From assembly GCA_003013855.2 (NCBI GenBank), contig ML058392.1:1364001-1428000 (forward strand): 64,000 nt of DNA. The letters are read 5' to 3'. Below, piece after piece: positions 23,476-36,404 of the stretch (within the stretch, counting starts at the first letter, position 1; each line of letters opens with the position of its first letter). The stretch is from Liriodendron chinense (lineage: Eukaryota > Streptophyta > Magnoliopsida > Magnoliales > Magnoliaceae). A program made the position numbers and the translations under genes. Under the pieces are notes generated by a model. The model saw only the letters and a list, made by a program, of their open reading frames with translations, did not search any database and had not been told where the DNA came from.

Positions 23476-25371
23476 CAGAAGCTTAGAGAAGCAAGTGGAA
23501 TTATGGTAAGTCCTAAGGGGAGGGGGTGATTAGGACATTTTAAAAATCTTTTCGTCTACTTAACAGTTTTATCAATTTAAACTAAGCAATAACACTTCGG
23601 CTTCCAGGCCTAAGTGGGTCCAATCACAAGACTAGCATATAGATAAGCAATAAGCTACCTAATATAAGTATGCATAGATTAACATATGATTAAACTAATC
23701 AAGCACCTAATCTATGCAACTTAAGTAGATTATATGAGAATGTATCATATAAGTTCAAGTATACTCAAGTAAGTGAAAGTACATCTTATATGTGTGTATG
23801 TGCTTTCAAGTGCCTAACATACATTCTAGTTAAGTATTCACAATTAAACAATTAAACACAATGCATAGCAAGAAATGTGCTCAAATACAATCACAAACAC
23901 AATGATGTATAGTGGTTCGACTTTGAGTCCACTCCACTCTCGGTTCAAGTACTCGACCCCTTTGAGCACATTGATATTTACTAGAAAGTTTAAATTAGGT
24001 TCCTTCCAACCTAGGTGTTTTAACTTGGATCCTCCCAACCAGAAAGTTTATAGGTTCCTCCCAACCTACACGTTCACACCCGTGTTTGTGGCTCCTCTTA
24101 GAGACTTGTTTAAGCCTAACAAATGCTCATAGACTTTAGACCCGACAAACGTTCCAAGGATTTCCTAACAACCCTGAAATTTAGGCTCGACAAACATTCA
24201 TAGACTTTTAGACTCAACTGATAAGCCAATGATCGACAAACGAACTTAATTTGAGTTTGACAAACAAACTCTATACTCAATTCCCACTTGGAAAGAGTGG
24301 GTGGACTCAATACAAATTAACAATCTTACTTGTCGGATTTGAGCCCTGTTGTAGCGCCGCTTCAGGTTGCTTCTTTTCACTCTCCCGTGCTTGAATTAGC
24401 TCCCCTTATGCTCCCACGATCATTGATGTCACCACTTTGCCAAGGCTTCAGCTCCAAGATCAGCTCCCTTGCATATGATGCTCCATTGGAGATGCCCAAG
24501 GTGTTACAAGGTGATGAATCCTCTACAAATGGTAGAAAATGAGTTTCCTAGAGGAATACACCTATTTGGATTCCTAGGTGGTGTTTAGACAAATGATTTA
24601 CCAATGATCAAGGTGCCTAAACTCGTAGGAATTAAGAGGGAACAAGTCCATTCTCATTTGAGCTTTGAACGCTTCAAGCTTTTGATGAATCACAAGGAAA
24701 ATGATTTGCAATGATTTAAGATTAGAGCTCCTAATGGTATGCAATGGTGGTAGATTCTAACTCCTCAAAATCACTCTCTTAAACTAAAAAATGAATCCCC
24801 TTGCTTTTATAAAAAATTCTCTAATGGTAAAAAAATGGGCAAATTTGCAAATCTCCAATTTATCGGAACATGGTCTGATTAATTAGAGGCCACATCCGAT
24901 TGATCGGAGGCACTGTTCGATTGATCGAAATCTGTCCAGAGAGTTTTGAAAGTTCTCTTGAACAAGTTTTAATTGATCGGAACATAGTTCGATTGATTGG
25001 AGTCCTATCGAAAACGATGTCTGATTGATCGGAATCCTATCAGAAATTGTTGTTTGGGCCTGATTGTTTACAACAGCTTTCACCTCTTTAATTAACATAA
25101 ATTATCATATTTTTCTATATGATCTAAAGCTAATGGAGATGACTAAAGGTTTTCCTAGTTGGTCCAAGTCATCTAAGAGGATTTGGTTGTTTTGGTTCAA
25201 AGGGTTAAGGTCACCAAGGCATCTCATTTATCTGTTCTCCTTCCTTCATGCATCTAGTCTACTTGAATCTTAGGTCTTCAGCTTGCCAAGGCTTAACCGA
25301 TATTACAACACATGAACACACGTGATTGATAAATAATGTGCACTAGTATGCCACAGAAAAGTGCACTAACA
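23476..25371 (-). mobile_element. Long copia-type (SIRE-like) LTR, reverse copy
   Basis: On the minus strand it starts TGTTAGTGCACTTTTCTGTG at 25371 and ends in GTCCTAATCACCCCCTCC then TTAGGACTTACC near 23510. It is homologous to 7191-8945 but about 220 bp longer near the 3' end. The 85-codon plus-strand ORF at 23875-24132 and the 87-codon minus-strand ORF at 8504-8767 are the same sequence in the two copies, which confirms homology but is not evidence for a gene. Confidence 0.6.
24868..25045. repeat. Repeated GATTGATCGGA motif cluster
   Basis: Six or seven copies of GATTGATCGGA or close variants sit in the reverse SIRE-like LTR, at the place where the forward copy has CGGGCGCCCGACC motifs. 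Confidence 0.75.
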
Positions 25372-25910
25372 ATCTATACATTGGTTTAGGCCACATTAGA
25401 AGCATACTACGCTTTTAATTTAGGAATATTGGTCACACCTCATCTTAAAGTCCAATTTGTACATTATCATGAAACGATGCCGTATATACATATAAACTCT
25501 AAAATTGAAAAAAGTACAATATAATGCGATGAATAAATATATAAATGTTGTCAATGGTCTGATGAACTGTATAAAGTTTAAGACCAACATTAGATTCAAA
25601 CCTATAAACCCGCTTGTTTGAATTCTTTTTTATTTCTTTCCTTTTAAATAAAGGTGGAAGAACACCACCTGTAATTTATTGATGAATAAATAAACTGCAA
25701 GATGGAGGGGGTAGGGAATCAATGAATTAAAAAAGAAGCCACACTTTTTTTTGTCGGTAAAAAGATATTATTAGGAAGAAATTAAAAACAAAATTAATAG
25801 TGAAAAATGATGTACATGTTGAATTTGTTAAACAGTCAACCATTTAATTCTTAGAAATAATGTTGAAAATCTACATGAAACGCGTCTTGGAATGTATGCC
25901 TTTTTAGTCC

Positions 25911-25968
<58 letters not shown>

Positions 25969-28151
25969 GTTTTGTTTATTACTCAATATTATTGTATATG
26001 CATGGAATGAATACGATTATGATGTATTTGTTTAGGAGACTTCATTAAGGTTTGTGAATCCTTAGGGAATGAAGTAAGATAATTCAATGTGAAATACATT
26101 GCGAGGCTTGACTTGTCTAATTCTTTATGAAGGTAAAATATTATCATGGCTAGCGGATAAATAATGATAGCTTGATTCAATACGGGCCATTATATATGGT
26201 GTGACTGTTGTGCATGTGATGAGTTTATAACATAGGACATTATCCCTATATATATGTGTGTGTGGGTGTATTCATATGTACACATTGGCTAGATATAGGA
26301 AGTCACTCTTGATTTAACTGCTTAGCATTAGCTTATACTTTATATGCTTATTATGCTTATCCTTAGATATGAGAGGACCTAAGATTCAAGGAGATTTGAT
26401 AACCAGTTGTGATTCACGAATATGTTAGCCTATTAAGTGAATTATGGCGAGTTGTATAGTTAATCATATTCCCATAGGGACTAAGATTGTCAATAAAGGA
26501 TCTATAGCCCTTACATGTTTAACATTATATTAGGAAATAGAATGATTGGTTAACATGGCCAACCAAATTAGTTTTATAAGTTGTCTTAATTAAGCAATTG
26601 ATTTTGAAATCTCATATGCATTATTTGTAAAATCAACGTTTTAGATTGTTTTGGGATAATCTATAATGGTTGTAAGATGTGGTAGGCATAGGACAATGGG
26701 CCTTAAGGTAGTATGTAGAAAGCTATGTGCATAATAGTATGAGACATAATGATTATGTATATCTATATGATATACATGAGAAGATATCCAATTTTTGACA
26801 GATTTAACTTGGTTAAATTCCTTGTATGGTCTAACAAAGGTATCGTTTACAAATTTATTAACCTATAAAGATTGCCCCAAAAAGTTCCCTATGACAAAGA
26901 AAGCTTGGTGGTATAGGTTACAAGTTTAAACATGTAGAAGAGTAGTATAAAAAGTCACATAGAATTCTATGGCTTTATAAAACTTTTTTGGCACATAGAT
27001 TAGAAATCCTAAAGGGACTCGTTCAAGAGAAGAACAAAAGAGAAAAGTGAGCCTAAAAGGAAAAAAAAAATGCACATTTTAAGTTCATGTTGCTTAAAAG
27101 TAGATTTAATTTTACTTTATATTGCCCATGCCATTTGTAAATGCTTTTAGCTCATCTAAAAGAGACATTATCTCATTCCATCTTATCTAAATTTTGTGAA
27201 GTACAATATTTATATGATTAGTTATGTCTACCAAAGTTTTAGAATAACTTTTAATAACAATATTGTAAAAAAGTCAAATTTCTTGCACATTTTCAAACCA
27301 TCGTACATTGCATTTACTTCTACTCCCAAGTTCATTGTAAGATCATAGAAATGTGAAAAATTCATAACATTGTTTTTAAAGATATTTTTAATAGTCCCAT
27401 TACCAAAGTATTACCTGAATTTAGAGTTGTAACTTACGTTCGGGTACCCAGACCCAATTGATCCCACCCAAGCTTGGGGGGTTTGTGTTAACTTGTGAAG
27501 ATCCTTGGGTTAGGTTTGGGTTGGAAAATGCGAACCCAATTTAAAATTAGGTTAGGTTCGACTTAAACAAAGGCTGGGTTAAGTTTGGTTGAGAATAATC
27601 ACGTGTATTCAAGTTGGATAGGTTAGGTGAGATCAAGAATTAGATTTTAGTTGGGTACCTCGGTTTGAAATTCGGGTTAAGTCAAGTTAAGAGTTGAGTT
27701 CTCTTAAGGTCAAGAAGGGTCCTTTTAAGGTCAAGTTAAGTTTGGTTAACCCTCAACCCAACCCGCCCGAGTTGCATCACTCCCTAGATTCCTTTGAGTT
27801 ACCGCACCAACGTTTAGTTTTAAACAATTTGGAGGAGATGAACTCACTTTATAATGATAATGTTAGTCTTCTAAGCCTACAAAAATTAGGAGATTCAAGA
27901 AATTATTAACATGATGAGCTATCTATCTTAAGTTGGAATGTGGCTAGATATTGGAGCTACAAATTGATTTTTGAAATTATAGTGGAAACAAATGGAATGT
28001 CTCCTTCATATTTGCATTGATTGTGTTCGAGTCATAATTCCCCCGCCAATATTCAAATGGGAATGTACATTATCCAATCGAATTAATTAGAATTACTACA
28101 TTGATTGAATCAGGGAGCATACTAATTAAGCAATGCATTACCAATTATTTA
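25372..28151. other. Gene-free AT-rich interval
   Basis: No credible gene. It contains a (TA)n tract (listed separately). At about 27425-27780 it has GGGTTAGGT/AACCCAACCC-rich text like the arms of the hAT-like MITEs at 11.66 and 51.79 kb, but I did not find its termini. Confidence 0.3.
25915..25964. repeat. (TA)n microsatellite
   Basis: About 24 uninterrupted TA units. Confidence 0.95.
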
Positions 28152-28174
28152 GGGGGGGGGGGGGGGGGGGGGGG
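28152..28174. repeat. G23 homopolymer
   Basis: Twenty-three consecutive G residues. The 76-codon ORF spanning this tract has its frame set only by the tract length and is not considered a gene. Confidence 0.9.
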
Positions 28175-29025
28175 TTTACTGAAGAAGCCCCACAAATTCT
28201 CAGCAAATGAATCATTGCTGAAAAAGTGGTTTGGAGATGTAGAAGAAGTCTTGAAACAACATAAACACTTGGACGGCAAAAGCAACTCCAATACTAGGAA
28301 CAACCTAATAAACATGGAGTTTTCCCAATAAAAATTGTCATAAATAAATGCAAATTTTCAGTGGAATCTCTTATGGCGACACTCATCTCTATTGAATTTT
28401 TGAATGATGTAGTTACTAATGATATTTAAAGTTGAGGAAAGAGTGAAAGCCTATCTAATTTTCTATTGACAACCTTAAGGACTCGTTTGGATGCTATTTC
28501 TATGGAGGTTTTCCTGTAAAAGTGAGTATATATCAATTTGCTAATTGATTTTTGACATATTTTAACAAATAGGGGATCAAGTGAGGTTTGCCGAAGTGCA
28601 TCTAGACGTATAACATAAAAAGGGGTTTAGCTCAAAATGGCATTTATCATGACCTCTTCTCTTAAGATGCATCCTAACATACTTTAGGTCTTGTTTAAAT
28701 GCAATCAATGTAGAATGGATTTATGCAGAAAAGGGATTCATGTCTACTTTATCATTGACTCAACCGAAAATGAGTCTTTAGTAAGTGGGATTTTTAGCGC
28801 CAATTTTGGTGAGTATAGCATAGATAGAGTTTAGTGGATGTGCATTCAAATGCACAATAAGACTTGCGATTTGGTGATCAAAAGCATGTTTTGCGCTAAA
28901 AGAATTTTTTGAGAGGGAAATGAATTGCCTATGACCCCATGCCTACAAGAAGTTCCTATAGGCGGAAGCTATGTTGGCTCGCTATAATGTTTACAAGGAC
29001 TCTATTCTATCCATACGCTTATATT
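28175..29025. other. Gene-free interval
   Basis: No recognisable coding sequence or repeat boundary. Confidence 0.3.
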
Positions 29026-29760
29026 AGGGCATAGGCCTAAAAAATGATGTAGATCTAAAACTTAGGTGGGCCACATGATAGGAAATACCATGGGGATGGA
29101 AAATGCCCATTGTTAAAACATTCTCAAGGCCATGGTGATGTTTATATGCCTTTTGAATTGTTCATAGAGTCATTCCTAGTACGATGAATTGAAGACAAAA
29201 CTATTAGTGAGATGCAAAACTTTCATGGGCTTACGGATGTGAAAGTGAATTGCCTATTGAGTAACTCATTTACTAAATCTTATTGAGTAAACTTTGTGGG
29301 GGTCCACCACAAGATATGCATCTTATCTCTCTCCATGCATCCATTTTACCAGCTCATTTGAGGGGCACCAGTCTATGATTGAATCATTTCCAAAGCTTGA
29401 GTGAATCATACTATAAGAAACATTCTAAATTGAGCTCCTATCATTGAAAGCTTCTTGGGGGAACGGAAGTTTTGGTTCAAGCTGATATTTGTATTTTCCC
29501 TTCATCATTGTCCTTGTGACATTATGTACCTACTGGATATTGGATGACAAATAAACATCACTATAAGCTGTGGGAAGGTTTCAATGTGGGTGGACGTCAT
29601 TATCCCCTATAATGTTGTATACTCCACTTGAGCTTTGGATATGGCTCAATTTGAGCTCACGCTCTAAAATGAACTGGAAAACAGATACACGGCGTGGATA
29701 AGACACATGCATCACCTGTAAGCTCCCACAGAGTTTCCGTACCGAGTTAACCAGTAAGCA
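29026..29760. mobile_element. GGATTAGG-family MITE pieces upstream of the kinase gene
   Basis: Body sequence of the palindromic MITE family is present twice: a partial copy at about 29040-29150 (GTGGGCCACATGATAGGAAA) and a fuller one at about 29290-29735 (GTCCACCACAAG ... TACACGGCGTGGATAAGACA). Terminal GGATTAGG repeats are absent. The block ends about 500 bp before the putative transcription start of the Raf-like kinase gene. Confidence 0.55.
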
Positions 29761-30258
29761 ATCAGCCTCCCACAAATGTGTCAATGGCAGGCGTTCAATC
29801 CCCACTCTTTCAACCGGAGCCCTCCACTTGAGTATGGGATCTCCATCATTTCTACCATAAGCTGACATTGCTTGTGAACCGATTAGATTTCCCACGGACA
29901 TCGCAATGGACCCACCAGTGTCAGTCGACCGTATCGGCGTGAAATGGATTTTACACACATGCGAGCCGCGAATCGCTCATGTACTACTACATCAGCGGTC
30001 CTACCAACCGTGTGAGTAGCTTTTAACATCTCTAACTCTCTTTCTACTGCACAGCAATCTGCATGGAACTCATCCACGTGCCTCCTCTCCTTTCCCCATC
30101 TGTATTCCTTAAAAACGAAGAAACAAGAAAAAAAATGTCACTCGTTTGCTACACACATACATATAATAATCCATATATATCCCTTTCTCCAAAATCCTAT
30201 TCTCTCTGCCAAACGCTCCCCTAAATCCTACATATCAGACAAACACTCGCTAAAAAGC
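29761..30258 (+). promoter_or_regulatory. Upstream region of the Raf-like kinase gene
   Basis: About 500 bp between the last MITE remnant and the TATA box. It contains a TACATATAATAATCCATATATA stretch near 30160-30180, whose role is unknown. I can support no specific cis-element beyond position. The minus-strand ORFs of 125 and 64 codons starting in this area are not recognisable proteins. Confidence 0.4.
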
Positions 30259-30266
30259 TATAAAAG
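30259..30266 (+). promoter_or_regulatory. Putative TATA box of the Raf-like kinase gene
   Basis: TATAAAAG lies 180 bp before the start codon, with CT-rich leader sequence (30290-30400) after it. A transcription start near 30290-30300 would give a 5' UTR of about 150 nt. Inferred from position and sequence only. Confidence 0.5.
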
Positions 30267-30445
30267 ATCTCGTCGAAACGGCGCACCTGCGCCTCTTTCT
30301 TCCGTCTGAGTTGAATCCCCTTAGACCAGACTCCTAAATACGGTAGTCTCGGTGTATCTCCCTCTCCAATTAATCTCCTTCTATTCTCCCGCTAGGGTTT
30401 TATAAATGTAGAAAACCCAAAACCCTATTTTGTATTTTTTGAATC

Positions 30446-33400
30446 ATGGCCGTCGATCAGAGCTCCATCCCGAAAGATCTCCGGCCGTTGAATCTAAATC
30501 GGACGGCGCTGGATGATGCTCCCATTTCAGAGTCCTTCCATCATAGCCCCAAGTTCAGACCCGTCTCTTACCCTTCCTCCGTCGCTGTCAATTCGAATCC
30601 GGCGTGGGCTCCACATCTATCCGCTGCCGCCGGTGCTCGCAATGGACCGCCGGCGGACCTTCCCGTCGACGACGCCGGAGAAGATCTTCCTCCGTCGAAG
30701 AAAGGCAAGTTACTCTGCAGCTTTGGTGGAAAGATTCTGCCGCGGCCCAGCGATGGCGTCCTCCGGTACGTCGGTGGGCAGACCCGGATTATCAGTATCA
30801 GGCGGGATGTTGGGTTTCATGATCTTGCGCAGAAAATGGCTGATATCTGTGGGCAATCCGTCGTCATCAAGTATCAGCTGCCCGACGAGGATCTTGATGC
30901 TCTGGTGTCGGTATCCTGTGCTGAAGATCTTGAAAACATGATGGAGGAGTATGAGAAGCTGGTCGAGGGGTCGTCGGATGGATCTGCAAAGCTGCGGGTA
31001 TTCTTATTTTCGCCTTCTGAGCTTGATCAGTCAGGGGTAGTGCAATTTGGTGACTTGTCCGATAGCGGGCAGAGGTATGTTGATGCGGTGAATGGGATAA
31101 CAGAGAGCGTCGGATGTGGGTTCAAGAGAAAGGAAAGCGTTGCAAGTGTATCGTCCACGCAAAATTCAGAGGGGCCTGGCGGTGGTGGAGAGGCCATGGA
31201 TAACTCTGGGATTGGGGATGGTGATGGGGCATCGTCATCGCATACAGTGTTGTCTCCGACAGGCATCGCGGCATCTCCTGATGCGGCCAGATTGATGTAC
31301 TTGTCTCCCAGTACAATGGTGTTTGCAGAATCTCTGCCATTGAATCTTTCTCCGATCTCGACGAGGTCCACTGAGCCCGAATCGGAGAGGTCTGTGCCTG
31401 CAGCTACGGGACAGCAGGTGTCTGCCTTTGATATGCAGCCTGCTCTTGGAGATTTGCACCCAGCTACAATGTATCAGAGTTATGTGGATTCTCACCAAGA
31501 GGCGTTCAATTACCCGCAGAATCCTTCCCAAATTGGGTGCCCTGGTACTCAGCCATTGCCCATTGCTGGATCCATTTACGGGCACCCCGAACACCTGCAA
31601 CAGCTTCCGCCACATCCATTGGTGCCAGCGGTACAAGTTGCTACCACGTCATCATCTCCAAGTGTAAAACCGAATGGTGGGCCGCAGTTTGTGCAGTTGC
31701 AACAAATGCGGGTCGATTCTTATTTGGAGGAGAACCCATTTGGGACACGGGTCGTTCATCTTCCTAGCGATCAAAGCTATAAAGCTTTTCAACCACAATC
31801 CCAGTCCCAGCCTCCTGCTCCATTGCCGGGACAAACTGTTGAGCGATATGGCTGGCGTGTGGTCCCACCGCCCGAGCATGTGATTTGTGCAGATGGGTGG
31901 GTAACCCATCAGCAGGGTGGCATGCCTTTGTCTGAAAAAATGGTGCATTTTGAGGACTGTTACATGTGTCAAAAAGCATTACCTCATGCACACTCGGATA
32001 CCTTGCTACAAGAGCAAGGGAACGATGCTGGTCTCTTGAAGTCTGTTTCCGACACGAATGCAGTTTTTCAGAGTCACCATTCTGATGAGAGCATGAGACC
32101 TCGGCCTCCTCCACATAGGGTAGTAGTAACTAGTGCCTTGGCAGAGGGTGCCATGACCGAACGCCAAGATGATTATGGGCTGGGTGCGGAAGTGACTAAT
32201 CTTGGTTTTCAAGGAGCAGGAATTCGGCCAAGGTTCATGGGACACATCGATCCTATATCCCACGAGCTTGCTTCTCCTCAGCTGGGGCTATATGGGCTCT
32301 CTCAAGTACCTGATGGGCATCATGACAATGCTTCTAGGACTATGTTGCTTCCCTCGGGTGTGATGAACTTCGGTGATGGACAGACTGCATATGGAATGTT
32401 TGTGGGCAATCTTCCTCAGTCCCACCCTGATGATGCTCTGCAGCAACCTTCTACACAATTGCAATACAGAACAGTTGGCATTGACATCCCCCCAGTAAGG
32501 ACTTCACCTTTCCAAACTTCTGAACCTCCGGCTCGAGATGCGGCCGCCGAATATCCTTGTAAGCATCCTGGTTTTGTGCCAAAAGAAGGTATTGCAGACT
32601 CTTGCTTTTCATGTGACCATCTTAGGCCCATTGATGGACGGATGGAAGCCTTCCTCATAAATCCACCTGAGATTTCTGGAACAAGTGAACAGTATAGATC
32701 TCATATCAAACCGTATGTTGCTGCCCCGAAAGTTATAAGGCCTGAAACCACAGTCCTGAGTGTAGAGAGTGGGATGGGAGTAACAGAACCATTCACACAG
32801 TCAAATGCCTTTATGAAGCCTGTAGCAGTTCCTGATGGGAATTACCATAAGCAAATTGATGCCTTGCCATCTTCTTTGGAGATTACTAGCTTGCATAATT
32901 TTCAACCTGTGGAGTCCAGTCAAGTATCACCTACACTGGTAAATCCCGGTCCATACCCACATCTGAAGGTGGCTGTTGAACCTTCAGTTCCTAGTGAGAT
33001 GTGGCATGGTGTGCCCACATCATCGTTTTTCGATCCTACAATCCCCATTGGAGAATGGAAGGATGAAGCTCAAAGGTTCCACACTAGGAGGGTTTTCAAT
33101 GAAGTTCCTGCAAATGGTAATGCACCATTTCCAGTGTCAGATGCAAGCACCACCAGTGGGATAGTAGGAGATAGTAGGGATCCTGCTAACTCAAACACTC
33201 TTTTCAGCAACCAGGATCCTTGGAATCTGCAACATGATACTCATTTTCCACCTCCAAAACCTGTTAGGGTAGCTAGCAAAGAGGCATTGGCTTCAAGGGA
33301 TTCGAGTAGTGAGAATCATTTGGGTACTAATGGCAATTTGAGAACAATGCGGCTAGAGGACGGTGGTTATCAGCAGCAATCAGATGGTTTAAACAAGGAT

Positions 33401-35177
33401 TCATTTCCAGACCTTGGACGATCCAGCAAAGGTTAGAAAATTGTTGTTATTAGACTATATGGTTTACCTTGATTTGGGTCATGTCTCGTATGGCTTCTGA
33501 AACGATACATATCAGTGTGTTTTGAATGTTAGACAGAAGTCTCGTAAGAGTGGTTTCAAATTTCCTGGATTTAGTGCTGAATTGGCAATGAATCACATGT
33601 TTGTATCTTACATTTAGGGCTGAATATCTGATACGTATCACTCAAAATGTGTTGCATCAGATGATACTTTAAACCGTGAACTATACAAACAGTTTCATGT
33701 ACCATATAATGACCTTTTTAGGCCCTTGCTTTAAGACTGAAACATTTATTTATCATTTTTCAATTGCTGTTAAAGGGTCAGCAGAGGAGCAAATAAAGCA
33801 AGAGCTGCAGGCTGTTGCGGAGGGTGTAGCAGCATCTGTTTTTCAATCATCTAACTCTCCTGAGTCTGTCCACTCAGGCTGCAAAATGAATGAACAATTG
33901 ACTACTGAAGTCAATGTAGAAGGAGAACTTCATGAGAGTGATTTAGCCCCACAGAATGCAGTGTCACAGGTTGATTTCAATGGCATGATTTTCTAAATTT
34001 CTATGTTTTTTCACCACGAATTATCCCACGGCAATTCAGAACAAACAAGGTAGGTTGGTGCGTTCGGAGTAGTCTGGGAAAGTGAACCTGTATCAAGTGT
34101 GCTTCCATTTTCCCACCTTTCCAGATATGTGCTGGATGGTTCTGCCATATCTCACAATTTTGGTACCAGCCTATCGTGTTGGTCTTGGGAAGCCGAGAAC
34201 TTCAAAATGTGGCCTTATCTCTTATGACGTTAATGTCAATTTGCTCACCTTCATTGCAATTCAGGACCTCAAGGCCAAATTGTTGGATCAGATGAACCCC
34301 AGTTTACCACCAATTACAGATGGCATTAGCCGCTTGCAGGTTAGAGGCTTGATGCTTTTGGTTCTCTTTTGTCATGTTTCTTTCAGTTATATTTCCATGC
34401 TATTGATTTCCTTATTCATGCAAGTCCCTTGCTTTCCGGGCAGATAATAAGAAACAATGACCTTGAAGAATTGCGGGAACTGGGTTCTGGCACATTTGGG
34501 ACTGTGTATCATGGGAAGTGGAGGGGTACTGATGTTGCGATAAAACGAATCAATGATAGGTGTTTTTCTGGAAAGCCTTCAGAGCAGGACCGCCTGGTCG
34601 GTGCCTTCCATTTACGTTGACAATGTTCCCTCTTTCATCTTTCTTTAGAGAAGGAAAGTCTTTCATGCCCTTTGTGTGCTCATTTTGATGCCATATTGTG
34701 GTTTTTTTTTTTTTTTTGCATATAACCAGAGAGCTGACTTCTGGAATGAGGCATGCAAGCTTGCTGACTTGCACCATCCAAATGTTGTAGCTTTCTATGG
34801 TGTTGTCCTTGATGGACCTGGGGGATCCGTGGCGACAGTAACAGAGTACATGGTTAATGGTTCTCTCAGAAATGCTTTACAGCGGAATGATCGGTATTCT
34901 TGCTTACTTGTTTTTGTTTCTTGTCTTATTATTTTCTTTTCATTAATGATGTGAAGTGAGTGCATGTGCTACTTGATGCATGGCATCTGAATGATGGAGG
35001 AAATTTTACTTACTTCTAGTTATCATCAGGACCCTTGACCGGCGCAAGCGTCTCTTGATTGCTATGGATGTGGCATTTGGGATGGAATACTTGCATGGAA
35101 AGAACATAGTACACTTTGATTTAAAAAGTGACAATTTACTCGTCAATTTGAGGGACCCTCAGCGTCCTATATGCAAG
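30446..35177 (+). CDS. PB1 domain Raf-like MAPKKK (B4 type), exons 1-6, incomplete
   Basis: Exons, all with GT-AG borders: 30446-33431, 33776-33969, 34265-34339, 34444-34596, 34730-34893 and 35030-35177. Together they encode 1240 residues in one open frame. The start is fixed by an in-frame TGA two codons upstream. A PB1 domain spans residues 87-189. A long low-complexity region includes the conserved block YGWRVVPPPEHVICADG and MVHFEDCYMCQKALPHAHSD. The kinase N-lobe begins about residue 1092, with glycine loop GSGTFGTV (1099-1106), VAIK lysine 1119, and catalytic loop HFDLKSDN (Asp 1221; this Raf family commonly has HFD rather than HRD). B4 Raf-like kinases are cytosolic Ser/Thr kinases, several of which activate SnRK2 kinases in osmotic stress (family knowledge). 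The RINDRCF and DGPGGSVATVTEYM blocks recall RAF35/RAF42. Exon 6 ends ICK before a GTAAGC donor. DFG, APE and the C-lobe exons are not found by 64,000, so the gene is incomplete here: giant intron or truncation. Confidence 0.92.
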
Positions 35178-36404
35178 GTAAGCAGTTTTTTTTCTTTACA
35201 CTGGGATGTTGGATGGGATTTTCTTCCGACATTTTGAAAGAGCCATTTCATTCTTGTTACTCCAGTACTACTTTCAGGTGCTTGGTTTCTTCGTTATTCC
35301 AATTAGTAGTTGTTTGGCATTTAGTTTTAATAATAGAGATAAGCTGTATGCTTAATGTAGCTTATAAAAAAGGGCAAAAGAGCTGAACGGCACTTCCATT
35401 AACAAGCAATAGATTGTGCTTGGTAAAAGAAAATGGTAAGAACAGGGAAAACTTTTGAGCTCATCTAATGAAATCAGCTCAATTGGTATCCCATAGCATC
35501 AATGCTAACCGATGGTGTAAGTGAAATATAGGTTTACTGATGCATGAATCCCTTGGCTGGTCACAGGAATTTTTGTTTCCGATTGATAACAAAAAATTTA
35601 CATCAAAGAAGAAAAAGAGAGGATCTACTGCCCACTAAGGCAGTGGATAATAGGTAAATGATGCATAATAAACTATCAGAGACGATGGAGAACTAGGGGA
35701 GATATGAAGTGATTTGGGGCCCTTGTGCATTTCGTGGGGACATCGAGTGACATATGATAAAAGGATCTTTAAAGATGTAGAGACTCCTTCCGAGACTCCT
35801 TCCCTATTAAGGAAGATACAGGGCCACTTTGTGAGCATAACGAGAGTAAATAAAAGGATTTATAGAGATTTGGACTTTCCAGCAGTTGTGATGACTAGCA
35901 GGCAGATAAATGGTGATTTCTTGAGTGCTGCGTTCGCAATTTCAGATGTAAAGATTAATGACTTGATTAGATATGGGAAGTTTGCCCCAAGTTCACTAGG
36001 GATGAGAAGACCGAGAGCCTTCATAGGGGATGATTTTGCTAGATATTGGAAGCATGTAAAAAGTTCACTAGGGATGAGGAAATGGAGACCCATTATTGGT
36101 TGGCAAGGGTAGTTTTTGGTGTTTTTTCAAGTTAAAATTTGACAGGACTTCTATTTGGTGATAGACCTTTTGGGTGATACGGACCCTTCGGGGGTGAGAG
36201 ACTTGATGGGTGATTTGAGATTATTGTGGTTTGGCATGAGTGGTCATCAGATAACAAAATTTTAATGAAGAGGGTCTGGTGAAATGAGTTTGGATGTATT
36301 GACATAGGATATGTTTGAACCAAATGGAGTGCAATTTTAGTAACAATGGGAGTGGGAATGAGGAATTAGTTAAAATTGCTGACTAAGAAATTTCCCAAAA
36401 TAAC
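35178..36404 (+). other. Start of the long intron 6 (or truncated gene flank)
   Basis: A perfect donor (AAG|GTAAGC) at 35177/35178 opens this interval. It has no further kinase exon. A 132-codon ORF (35714-36112) is open but unrecognised. Near its end, TTCACTAGGGATGAG is repeated at 35990 and 36062, suggesting local duplication. It may be LINE-derived, as an RTE-type remnant follows, but I cannot show this. Confidence 0.4.

Noticed and set aside
8504..24132. Similar small proteins at 8504-8767 (minus) and 23875-24132 (plus)
   Set aside because: They look like paralogous genes, but both lie within two copies of one long LTR, so the similarity reflects the repeat.
28101..28331. 76-codon ORF with a polyglycine run
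   Set aside because: The frame depends on a G23 homopolymer whose length is unreliable; no recognisable domain.
30513..33164. Many overlapping ORFs of 60-140 codons in exon 1 on both strands
   Set aside because: They are shadow frames of the 995-codon kinase exon, without domains of their own.
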